Positions 27,001 through 32,854 of a stretch of DNA of 64,000 nt are shown in pieces. The DNA lies in assembly GCA_021234155.1 (NCBI GenBank), contig JAJEKV010000020.1, positions 18,221,018-18,285,017 on the forward strand, read 5' to 3'. The translations under genes were made by a program, and so were the position numbers. Position 1 is the stretch's first letter; each line of letters begins with the position of its first letter. The stretch comes from Isoetes taiwanensis. Its lineage: Eukaryota > Streptophyta > Lycopodiopsida > Isoetales > Isoetaceae. Under the pieces are notes generated by a model that searched no databases, had not been told where the DNA came from, and was given only the letters and a program-made list of their open reading frames with translations.

Positions 27001-28000
27001 AGGAGATGCCATCGATAGCTGAGCGACAGATGATCTCAGCAAGAGGTGACATGTCCAGATAGATGGTATATTGCCATTAAATGTACCCTTTGGGTGGCTG
27101 GTGTACTTGTTGTCGATGACTGAAGAGCATGTGATGAGTCAGCATGTTAATATACATTCATCTGGTTACAGTGATGCCTCACAAGTCTGCATGCAGGCTG
27201 CTGGGTATTAGAGGAATGTTCTATCGGCTCGCAGGAGACCAGGCAAGCATTCTAACCGAAATTGGTTTTGCAAACCAGTAGATTAGAAATTTAAAACATT
27301 GAAATTGATTTTTCTCACATCAGGCAAGACTTATTGACGATGTCAGTGGAACACTTCCACCCTATGACCAGTATATTACACTTGGACCTGTAAGGGAGAA
27401 AGGTTTTAGATTACTTTGTAAAGCAACTAATCAAGTTATTTTTATCCCTCTCTAGGTTCATGCACAGTCAACCGTAGATGCTCTAGAGGCAAAGACAGGT
27501 GAGGCATTACATGTGTATGTGCAAGATATTTCCTACTTTCTGTTTGCTGAAGTTAATGTTCAATGCAAAATAAGTAAATTATGTAAGGAGCTGGAGGGTT
27601 CGTAACCACGTCTTATGACTAATGTATTGTTCCCAGGGTTTGGTATTGCCGTTGTTGATGTGAATGACCTGCAAAAAGTCCAAATTTTAGCTGTGAGTTT
27701 CTTGCCTCCCGCTGGTCTTACAGTTGAATTTTTGAGATCGATGTTCTATTTTGGTGTGGAAGGCAAGTAGTTGTTCACTTGAGCAATGATTATCAAAGCA
27801 GTAAACCAAAGTGCTTCAATGCAGGCATCAAAGGGAGTCAATTGTAACACTCTGTCTGCGGCTCTTGTTAGCAATCCAGCTGGTATTTACTGCCGAATAA
27901 TCACTTAGTTTGTGTTTTTATATATTCAAGATAATTTTGTTTTTTAGGGAATGCGGATCAGCAAACTCCATTTGTCCTTGTACGAAGACTAGTAAAATGA
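1..28000 (+). CDS. F420-0:gamma-glutamyl-ligase-like protein, 13 visible exons, 5' end outside window
   Basis: Exons 1-75, 1659-1709, 7933-8054, 10328-10408, 10467-10537, 10831-10934, 11012-11076, 27212-27242, 27324-27389, 27456-27498, 27637-27692, 27825-27882 and 27948-28000 join in one frame: 876 nt, 291 residues, TGA at 27998-28000. Eleven of twelve introns are GT-AG; intron 8 (27243-27323) is GC-AG. Conserved blocks of the family, by visible residue number: DNYWAAYI (8-15), [20 protein letters not shown] (115-134), [15 protein letters not shown] (154-168), [16 protein letters not shown] (191-206), GTLPPYDQY (209-217), VVDVNDL (242-248) and [15 protein letters not shown] (272-286). In archaea and actinobacteria CofE/FbiB adds glutamate to F420-0; the cyanobacterial and plant homologues have no function I can name, so the substrate is unknown. 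No stop or frameshift is seen, so the gene appears intact despite its transposon-filled introns. The N-terminus, and any targeting peptide, lies upstream of the window. Confidence 0.9.
76..1658 (+). other. Intron 1 of the F420-ligase-like gene
   Basis: Donor GTATGT follows a GAG codon and the acceptor is GTGCAG. I recognise no coding remnant. Near 329-385 a short segment containing GTTATTTTTAGGAGAA is repeated about 26 bp apart. The rest is unremarkable AT-rich intron. Confidence 0.75.
3069..3299 (+). repeat. LTR-like segment in intron 2
   Basis: It starts TGTTAGCAC just after a purine-rich stretch (ATGAGGAGGGA), as a 3' LTR starts after a polypurine tract, and can be closed at a CA near 3299. 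The same layout of purine tract then TGTTAG is seen at 19776 and 22964, with shared phrases such as GTTGCTGACATGGC or close variants and TAAGCCATAG. No second copy or target duplication is seen, so it may be a solo or truncated LTR. The exact right end is uncertain. Confidence 0.4.
3304..4164 (+). other. Unidentified stretch with two small ORFs
   Basis: Two ORFs (3304-3552, 82 aa; 3934-4164, 76 aa) match nothing I recognise. The first contains QTEITNFF, which has the form of a PCNA-interacting peptide (Q-x-x-I-x-x-F-F) and is followed by acidic and basic stretches. A segment including TTTTAGATTAGTGTTTTTTG occurs near 3575 and again near 3748. It may be a fragment of a captured gene or a transposon. 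I do not claim that it is expressed. Confidence 0.25.
4430..4972 (-). pseudogene. Copia reverse transcriptase fragment
   Basis: Minus-strand translation gives the start of a Ty1/copia RT: a [14 protein letters not shown] block, then [40 protein letters not shown] split between conserved motifs, then WQMDFK, and in another frame [20 protein letters not shown] frameshift separates the last two. The fragment ends abruptly at about 4972 where LINE sequence begins, and lacks the YVDD part of the domain, so it is dead. Its 3' portion on the left is lost near 4430. Confidence 0.8.
4975..6235 (+). pseudogene. LINE ORF2 fragment (RT palm to C-terminal zinc motif)
   Basis: It begins with [10 protein letters not shown] (RT catalytic YADD, from about 4990) and continues through a block with [11 protein letters not shown] and KIMIFG, then [15 protein letters not shown]. 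After frameshifts there is [10 protein letters not shown] (near 5390) and, near 5910-5990, a CxxC-x7-H-x4-C motif ([19 protein letters not shown]). These are C-terminal landmarks of plant-type non-LTR retrotransposons. Several stops and frameshifts are present. Two direct duplications lie inside: about 23 bp near 5998-6050 and 43 bp near 6085-6160. Confidence 0.8.
6236..6570 (+). pseudogene. Second LINE ORF2 C-terminal fragment
   Basis: A frame through 6425-6570 reads as a LINE C-terminal segment ([20 protein letters not shown], near 6485-6545), the part that normally precedes the CCHC motif. It follows directly after the first LINE fragment but repeats an earlier part of the protein, so it comes from a separate insertion. 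It is truncated at about 6570 before the zinc motif. Confidence 0.6.
8047..8128 (+). repeat. Tandem duplication containing the exon 3 splice donor
   Basis: The segment starting GGCAGCAGTGAGTTTCTT at 8048 is repeated starting at 8090, about 42 bp later, with few changes. The first copy holds the last bases of exon 3 and its GTGAGT donor (exon end 8054); the second copy carries a second, identical CAGCA|GTGAGT. Splicing at the first copy keeps frame with exon 4. The second copy would add 42 nt, which is also in frame, but brings in a TGA shortly after the first donor, so only the first copy gives the full protein. Confidence 0.8.
8650..9745 (-). pseudogene. hAT-family transposase remnant (DUF659-type)
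   Basis: On the minus strand, 9743-9522 gives [20 protein letters not shown] and a YRAPSFDSL block, the usual start of a DUF659 hAT transposase. Next comes [11 protein letters not shown] with later stops (about 9450-9415), then [17 protein letters not shown] (near 9330), [16 protein letters not shown] (near 9250-9205) and [12 protein letters not shown] (near 8815). The order is correct for the family but frames change and stops occur, so this is dead. It lies within intron 3 (8055-10327). No terminal repeats were found. Confidence 0.75.
9760..10327 (+). other. 3' part of intron 3
   Basis: It lies between the hAT remnant and exon 4 (10328-10408). I recognise no gene or repeat in it. The intron ends at the ATTGCAG acceptor just before 10328. 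Confidence 0.6.
11349..11699 (-). repeat. Left (3') LTR of copia A
   Basis: Length 351 bp. About 148 bp inside it (around 11358-11505) is tandemly duplicated at about 11506-11640, which accounts for its excess length over the 202-bp partner at 24303. To its right, the minus strand shows a polypurine tract (AAAGGGAGGATTTG, about 11711-11724). Confidence 0.8.
11715..14393 (-). pseudogene. Copia A pol remnant (GAG-pre-integrase, integrase, RT, RNase H)
   Basis: Reading leftward on the minus strand: [20 protein letters not shown] (14390-14330), integrase core with [10 protein letters not shown] and [13 protein letters not shown] (about 14060-13930) and RNDNGG, then [15 protein letters not shown] (13777) and [10 protein letters not shown] begins with a KCQEWQNAM block near 13030. 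The RT C-terminus shows [14 protein letters not shown] and [17 protein letters not shown] (12470-12254), and RNase H shows KIYCDNMSS (near 12000-11970). Stops and frameshifts break every domain. Homology ends at about 14393 against plus-strand copia B. Confidence 0.8.
14437..18960 (+). pseudogene. Copia B gag-pol, multiply frameshifted
   Basis: Gag starts [10 protein letters not shown] at about 14434. The nucleocapsid zinc knuckle is [14 protein letters not shown] (near 15090), the protease motif [12 protein letters not shown] (near 15312), and the integrase zinc/GAG-pre-integrase block ends [14 protein letters not shown]. The integrase core includes [14 protein letters not shown] and [12 protein letters not shown] has [20 protein letters not shown] (about 17610), an intact YVDDLLI (about 18057) and [16 protein letters not shown]. 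RNase H has FVDADYAG and YSDNQS. About 240 bp at the integrase end (from about 16443) is tandemly duplicated from about 16685, with smaller duplications nested inside. Stops at 14998, 15362, 16201, 17856 and 18239 make it non-functional. Confidence 0.85.
19096..19334 (+). repeat. 3' LTR of copia B
   Basis: 239 bp, from TGTTGGAACAAC to TCCTCCAACA, so the ends form TGTTGGA/TCCAACA inverted repeats. TGTTAACCCTA is repeated in tandem near its start (about 19110-19130). Confidence 0.8.
19335..19960 (+). mobile_element. Fragment E of an LTR retroelement: internal 3' end plus LTR
   Basis: A purine tract (ATCGGGGGA) precedes TGTTAGAGTATTATC at 19776, the pattern of PPT followed by 3' LTR. The bases before it (19626-19720) resemble D internal sequence at 22792-22890, with GAATGGTACAG and GGCAGCCATGG in common, so E and D are related families. 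A 24-bp segment is tandemly duplicated near 19458-19507. The 5' part is absent. The right end, where copia A gag resumes, is put at about 19960 by inference. Confidence 0.5.
20003..20260 (-). pseudogene. Copia A gag, nucleocapsid part
   Basis: Minus-strand reading from the D insertion point gives an Arg/Gly-rich stretch ([11 protein letters not shown], near 20200-20170) followed by a degenerate zinc knuckle starting CHYCNNEEH (near 20095-20070). This continues the gag seen at 23150-24040 once D is removed. Stops are present. Confidence 0.6.
20455..20467 (+). other. Primer-binding site of element D
   Basis: TGGTATCAGAGGC immediately follows the CA end of the left LTR, matching the 3' end of initiator Met-tRNA used by most plant copia elements. 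Confidence 0.75.
21382..21699 (+). pseudogene. Gag-like ORF in element D
   Basis: The 105-residue ORF contains a copia gag-like segment ([20 protein letters not shown], then [10 protein letters not shown]), as in UBN2-type gags. It is far shorter than a full gag and no zinc knuckle follows. Further small ORFs at 22107-22481 and 22595-22927 are not recognised. I read the interior as decayed gag plus unidentified sequence. Confidence 0.5.
23150..24040 (-). pseudogene. Copia A gag, N-terminal part
   Basis: Minus-strand reading starts near 24035 with [20 protein letters not shown], then [20 protein letters not shown] (to about 23900). It continues in other frames with [18 protein letters not shown] (23740) and [20 protein letters not shown] (about 23620). 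This is the standard copia gag order. Frameshifts and stops separate the parts. Confidence 0.75.
24303..24504 (-). repeat. Right (5') LTR of copia A
   Basis: 202 bp, the partner of 11349-11699. Immediately inside it, on the minus strand, the sequence AGAGCGCATATGATCC resembles the downstream part of a copia primer-binding site whose first bases seem to be lost. Confidence 0.75.
24739..26182 (+). mobile_element. Merlin/IS1016-type DNA transposon
   Basis: A 1.44-kb element bounded by imperfect terminal inverted repeats. Left end: eight C, then GGTAAGCAGCAAGTTCCACG. Right end (reverse complement): nine C, AAAAC, then GTAAGCAGCAAATTCCACG. The transposase between them has the ISXO2/IS1016 (DDE) domain of the Merlin superfamily. 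No 8-9 bp target duplication is visible, so the outermost bases of the C/G runs are uncertain. It sits inside intron 7 of the host gene, which argues against bacterial contamination. Confidence 0.8.
24971..25925 (+). pseudogene. Merlin transposase, two microduplication frameshifts
   Basis: From ATG 24971 (an upstream ATG at 24938 is possible): an N-terminal zinc-ribbon-like segment with [10 protein letters not shown] and [15 protein letters not shown] (about 25090-25205) and [20 protein letters not shown]. The DDE domain follows: [20 protein letters not shown] (first D about 25438), [40 protein letters not shown] (second D about 25621), TVNHSLYF, then HTNRIESTW (E about 25739), and a C-terminal EYMWRKRF. 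Two lesions shift frame: an 11-bp tandem copy at 25373-25383/25384-25394, and a 2-bp GA expansion near 25711. Removing 13 bp gives 314 codons including the stop, a normal Merlin length. All catalytic residues are present, so the element died recently. Confidence 0.85.
26183..27211 (+). other. Last kilobase of intron 7, with copia-like 3' end
   Basis: A purine tract and TG start (TTAAGGGGGATGTTAATGC, about 26870-26888) suggest the PPT and LTR start of another LTR element. The bases before it may be a decayed C-terminus. The following sequence from 26886 resembles 11150 onward. No right LTR end can be fixed. I see no gene in 26183-26640. Confidence 0.35.
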
Positions 28001-28895
28001 ATCGTACTGCCCTTTTTCTAGGGAAGTTTCCATTTGCTAGGAAAGAAATCAAATTTATACCGGAGCAGCTAAACCTTCATTGTATCGATTTCTTCATTCA
28101 ATGGGGGCCTAGATACCTAATCGAAGATGCAGCATAAAGCAGACGTGACATGGACATGGTTTTAAAAGAGAATTGATTATTATAAAGATCAAAGTGAAAT
28201 GTGTCAACATTGGGCTATGGTTACTGAATATAAAATTTAAATGCGGAGTTAGAGATAATCATTTCTAAAACTTGGGGCATAAAAGGTAATCCAGGCACTA
28301 TTATCAGGTGATAGAAGTCTTTGGGAATTCTTGTAAGAGGGTATGGTCGATGAAGAGGAGATTCAGAGAGGATTTATAGAAGCAAGGAGAATTAGTGATA
28401 ACGAATTGTAACTGGTTTCTTACCAAGCGGCCATATGCTGCTGCAAGAAACAAATGAGTTCCAATGAGCCAAGCCATCAAGTTTTGTAGTTAGCAAAGCC
28501 TGTTTAGGTTAAGATTGATTGTGCTGATCTTTAATGGGAATCTTAGATTCAATTAGATTAATGGAGATATGTTGTGATATTCATGTCTTGAATTGCAGCC
28601 GAAGGTAGTATTCTGTGAGATACTGGATCGTATTGAACCCCTGGTGCAATTTACTCGCATAAAACTTCCTTTTCCCAACTGTCTATGGCGGTGCTGCTGT
28701 GGTGGTTTTTCCGTCCCTACTAATCTTCAAGACGGGAAACATTTCTCTCCTAATCATCAAAGCCTTAACTGCAGATCTGGCAAAGCTAGTTGCGAAGCCG
28801 ATGGTTAACTAGAGTAATCCGGCATCCTTACTGGTGGTCTAGAAAGAATTAATTAGTCACCTACGATGGTGTTGATGTCGAATTTATGATGATGG
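28001..28895 (+). other. 3' flank of the F420-ligase-like gene
   Basis: This must contain the 3' UTR and polyadenylation region. I see no unambiguous signal, although AT-rich stretches occur near 28180-28240. A 71-residue ORF at 28593-28808 is not recognised. Confidence 0.5.
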
Positions 28896-28899
28896 TGGC

Positions 28900-30420
28900 A
28901 TTATGGATAGAAACGCTTGTTTGCCACCAACTACAAGAACAGAAACAATACATGGATATCCAGAAGAACCTTGAACCAAGAACAAAAATGCAAGGAGATG
29001 AAGAATTGGCGGCTAGATTTAGGAACCATGCTACCCAGAGCAAAATTTGGCCTAGATGGTGCTGAATTTAGTCTTAGATATAGCAGTGCCAACTCTGGCC
29101 GTCATCTCCATGCCTTGCACAAAAATTCGAAAGAATGGATCACCTCGCAGCCAGATCCGGCACCATGAGGAACCAAAAATAGAAGCTGAAACTTCCTAAT
29201 TGGCAGACATTTTGTAATAGTGCCATGGTGTTGGATTGGATTTACAACAGTTCCCTGGTTAGATTCCCCACCTGTGCAACATTGGGCTAGACCAAATCAT
29301 AAACTTGTAGGCCAACACGCTGTTTTTGTGCAATCTGCCATCCATGATTTAATTTTAGCCGGTGTTGCTATGGAAACCACTGACATTCCTTTCATTTGCT
29401 CTCCATAAGGAGTAGTACCAAAAGCCACTAGTAAACTCGGGTTAATTCTAGACCTTCGATTTGTTAACCAGTTTTTGGAGCAGAGACCTTTTAAGTATGC
29501 GGGCGTCAAGGATTTGTCTACAGTGGTAAGGAAGAACGATGTCTTGGTTACCCTTGATCTTCGTTCTGGTTATCACCATCTTGCTATGCACCCTTCTGCC
29601 TGGCCTTATTTGGGTTTCCAATTTCAAGGCAAATTCTATATGTTCACAGCGCTCCCTTTTGGCCTTTCCACTGCTTGTTATATTTTTACTAACTTGATCC
29701 GCCAGATTGTAAAGCATTTTAGAGCAAATTCTATCCAATGCATCCTCGATGTAGACGATTTCCTTTTTGCTATTCCTAATGAGCAGTTTCTCGAGAAGCG
29801 TGCTTTTATTTTGCAGACTTTTGAATCTGCAGGTTTCGTCATTGCTCCACAAAAATGTCAGCTTAACTTTTCCCATGAAGTAAAATTCCTAGGTTTTTTA
29901 GTCAACTCGTCTACAGGTTTACTTTCCATTGCACGGCAGCGTCGCCATAAGTTCTTAGAGCTAGCCAAGTCGCTCACTTCCAGTGCTAAAGTTCAGGCTC
30001 TCCGTTTTGCATCTTTTTTAGGCATGATTGCATCCTTCAAGGTGGTTTTTGGTCCCTTTTGCAAACTCCTTAGTTTTTAACCTTTTGAACATCTATGCCT
30101 CCATTACTAGTTGGTCCCAAGTTGTGCATCTGTGCCCCCTTGCCTTGGTTGAAATAAACGTGTGAACTGACTGGTTTGATCTACTGAACTCTGCATACAT
30201 TTGGGAACCAGTCTCTCCGGTGGTTTCGCTTTCGTATGACGCTAGTGGCTCGGGTTGGGGGGTTGGGTACATGATTCCACTTTGTACAATGATTTTTATG
30301 GGTCCTTTGATGAGTCTAAGCAAGCTTCTTCTTCCACTGCTCGTGAGCCGTCGGCTTTAGCCCGTTTTCTTGAACTCCATGCCAAGGACTTGCTTTAGCC
30401 CGTTTTCTTTGAACTCTTAC
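28900..30420 (+). pseudogene. DIRS-like retrotransposon RT and RNase H remnant
   Basis: Frame 29220-30080 reads RPNHKLVGQHAVFVQSAI, IPFICSP, stop (29406-29408), GVVPKATSKLGLILDLRFVN, RPFKYAGVKDLS, VTLDLRSGYHHLAMHPSAW, YLGFQFQGKFYMFTALPFGL, STACYIFTNLIRQIV, DVDDFLFAI (catalytic DD), then FLGFLVNSSTGLLS. This block pattern (LILDLRxVN, SGYHH, YLGFxxxGKFYxFxxLPFGLS) is that of DIRS-order RTs rather than gypsy or copia. After stops, LSYDASGSGWGVGY (near 30225-30270) fits the RNase H of the same order. Upstream (28900-29160) is probably gag-like sequence. I did not find a tyrosine recombinase, methylase or split repeats, so the element is truncated. Confidence 0.7.
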
Positions 30421-30985
30421 TACATTTTCAGTAAAGGTGGTTCCCAAGTCCCGTCTCTCCACTGTTTGTGCCTCAAACCCTTGAAGAGTTCTTGGTATGT
30501 GATGCTTATATTTGAGCTCTTGCCATAATCACATCCCTTGATTCCCATCCTAAACATCCCATATCCCTTACCATGAAAACATACCCGTGAGACCCCAAGT
30601 TCCATGCCTACATTTCATTCCCTAAGGCAAATTGGCCTAGAAGATTTTTTCTAGTCAAAACTTCTCCTTCACATGTCATTCACATCCCATTAAAGCACAA
30701 ATCTCCACGTGACTTGGTCATACACATGGTCAAAGGACAAATTCCTTTCTCTAAAAGTCAAATTGTGAGAGAGATTGCAAAATTCCTGATCCAGTCAATG
30801 CAGCAAATGATCCAAGTCACCATACATGTCATCTCCATTGCCATGTCATATCATGCACGTGTCACCCCATTGAAATTCCATCCTTTGCAAAAATTCTTCA
30901 ATTTGAAGTGTTTAAGTTCTTAAGGGTGACATATCATCTTGCCACATCATCACCTACACTTCCACATCATCATCCACATGTCATA
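30421..30985 (+). other. Unassigned, CAT/CAC-rich stretch
   Basis: No coding similarity is seen. From about 30660 it is rich in CACATC/CACATGTCAT-type words, especially 30940-31010. It may be decayed transposon DNA. Confidence 0.4.
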
Positions 30986-30989
30986 CACA

Positions 30990-31880
30990 TCATATCCACA
31001 TCATCCCATGTTTTGACTAGATATTCTTAGCCAAGTTGCTTGACACCTCATCACCCTTACTTGCCATGTCATGCCTCTTGTGAGCATGGGGTTGACTTCC
31101 TGCCTATAGTGTGCCATTTTAACATGCAGCAAGACATCTGCGCCCCAGAGCTTGGCAAGGAAGCTAGCATCTAGGTACTGCCGCAATGTATTGTGGTCCT
31201 TCTTTGTCCGTACCTGCCCGCATCTGTGTGCCTGCACATTCCAACGTGAGAACCACTGAGCTTGCTTGTCTTTCCAGTAGGCTTTGAGGCGTTGTGGCCC
31301 CATTGCTATTGCCAATGCAAGGTTGGGCAATCGAGCATCACCCATGTCAACTATCTTCTGAAAGTAAATGATATGGCATTCCAGTGCAACCCTTTGAAGG
31401 GGTAGACAACCCGTTTCCTAGAGCACGATAAGATATGGAACTGTGGATTTCATCCCAAGTGCCCGTGCTGAGAAGGCCTTCTGTAACTGCTCCAGGTCAT
31501 TCTAGGTGGTGAGGGATATCACTAGACCCCACACCACTGCCCCGTATAGGAGAATCGGCTCAACCAAAGCTCTGAACAGGTGTGACTGGTGGCCCCATGC
31601 ATACAACTCTGTCTTGTGGCTATTGCTCTGCATGGCATATAGTGCTTTCCAGCCTGCTGTGACACGCTGTTTGATGGAAGCATCCCAGTGCATGGTAGTA
31701 GAAAACTCGATCCCTAAATATAGGATGAAGTTACCTCTACATCTTGTCACTGGTAAGTGAATGAGGGGAGCCTTGGATGACTAGATGATGGAACTAGAAG
31801 CATTCTAGTTTTGGTCAAGTTAACTCTCATGCTAGTGAACCGACAGAAAGTGTCTAGAGCATGCAGGTGCAGGTCAACCC
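30990..31880 (-). pseudogene. LINE ORF2 C-terminal fragment, minus strand
   Basis: Reading leftward from about 31870: a block ending DTFCRFTSMRVNLTKTRML, then YLGIEFSTTMHWDASIKQRV and FRALVEPILLYGAVVWG (31750-31510), then ETGCLPLQRVALECHIIYF and RLPNLALAIAMG (31370-31300), and KLWGADVLLHVKMAHYRQE. These are the RT thumb and C-terminal blocks of a plant-type LINE. A stop follows 31502 and frames change. The right edge abuts an oppositely oriented LINE fragment. Confidence 0.8.
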
Positions 31881-31884
31881 TTCA

Positions 31885-32421
31885 CTTACACAAGGCACAC
31901 AAGTTTATTTGGTGGCACCTATGGGTCATAAAAAAAGAAGAGTAATATCATATATTCGTACAAGGGCTCATCATCTGCGCATTGAGACAAGCCTTTGGGA
32001 TGGATGCTATACCTAGGGAAAATGGATCGTATGTATGCTGTCAGTCAAATGAAGTGGAAGATGAGGTACATAGTTTCCAATTTTGTTCAGCTCATCATCA
32101 TATCAGAGAGCAATATTCTGATCTTCCTCTTCATCTATACATCGTTGAATACTTCATTTTCATCTCGTTTGGGTCCTACTTGCTTGATATCTTAGCCCAT
32201 CGAGAAAATCTATTGAAGATACAACGTGCCCAAGTCTCATCATATACATTACTGTGTGGCAGTATATATTTTCCTACTAATGTTTTTCCCTTGAAAACCC
32301 AAAAGGGGGTTGGTAATTGTTACATGCACCTACTATTTGGCATTTATTGCTACACATTGTATTGTGTTCCAAAGACCAATTGATCTCCGAGGATGTTAAA
32401 AACCAATTCAATTCAATTCAG
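31885..32421 (+). pseudogene. LINE 3' end, plus strand
   Basis: The C-terminal zinc motif is seen as VCCQSNEVEDEVHSFQFC (about 32032-32085), preceded by RTRAHHLRIETSLWDG in another frame. The 3' UTR includes TCCCTTGAAAACCCAAAAGG and the tail ends in AATTC repeats (32402-32420), typical of a LINE 3' terminus. It is 5'-truncated at about 31885. Confidence 0.75.
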
Positions 32422-32854
32422 TTCGATTCTTAAAATTTGCAATATTCTATTGCCATTACATTGTGCAAATGGAATAATGATTGTTTTCCAATAGCAAATA
32501 ATGCCGAACTTAGTCTGTTGAAACTCCAATGGTGCAATGAATAATGCGAACCAGTCTTTAACTCCAATGGCACACAAGTTATAAAACAATGCCAAAAATA
32601 ATCCGCTAAATTAAAAATAAGAAGTGGGATTTTTTCAATTTAATTGCATAGGCCTTATATAGTAATATATCGAATCAACTTGCCTTCTAACATATATCAT
32701 ATATCAGCATTGTCATGTTTAAGCAAGGCTGTGACACTTTTGACAAATATCAAAGTCATCAAAGCAATTAAAGAATCTAAGAAAAGATATGCACATGAAC
32801 GTCCTTCATGTCTCAAATTCTCCAATCTCAAGATTGCATTTGAAGAGTTAGTTG
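32422..32854 (+). other. Unassigned stretch between LINE and LTR
   Basis: No gene or repeat recognised. An 86-residue ORF crosses into the LTR and is not convincing as a gene. Confidence 0.4.

Larger units (their letters stand above)
11077..27211 (+). other. Intron 7 of the F420-ligase-like gene, 16.1 kb of nested transposons
   Basis: The donor is GTGGGC after AAG and the acceptor is TATTAG. The flanking exons join in phase 2 to give AARGMFYR, which fits the conserved family block. The intron contains copia A with B, E and D nested in it (11349-24504), the Merlin-like transposon (24739-26182) and a copia-like 3' end (about 26640-27100). The stretch 11080-11348 has no recognised gene; part of it (from 11150) resembles 26886 onward (shared GCACTTGATAAGCA), possibly an old LTR pair. 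Confidence 0.8.

Noticed and set aside
28593-28808. Extra terminal exon of the host gene
   Set aside because: The gene already ends at 28000 after the family's usual C-terminus, and this ORF resembles nothing in the family.
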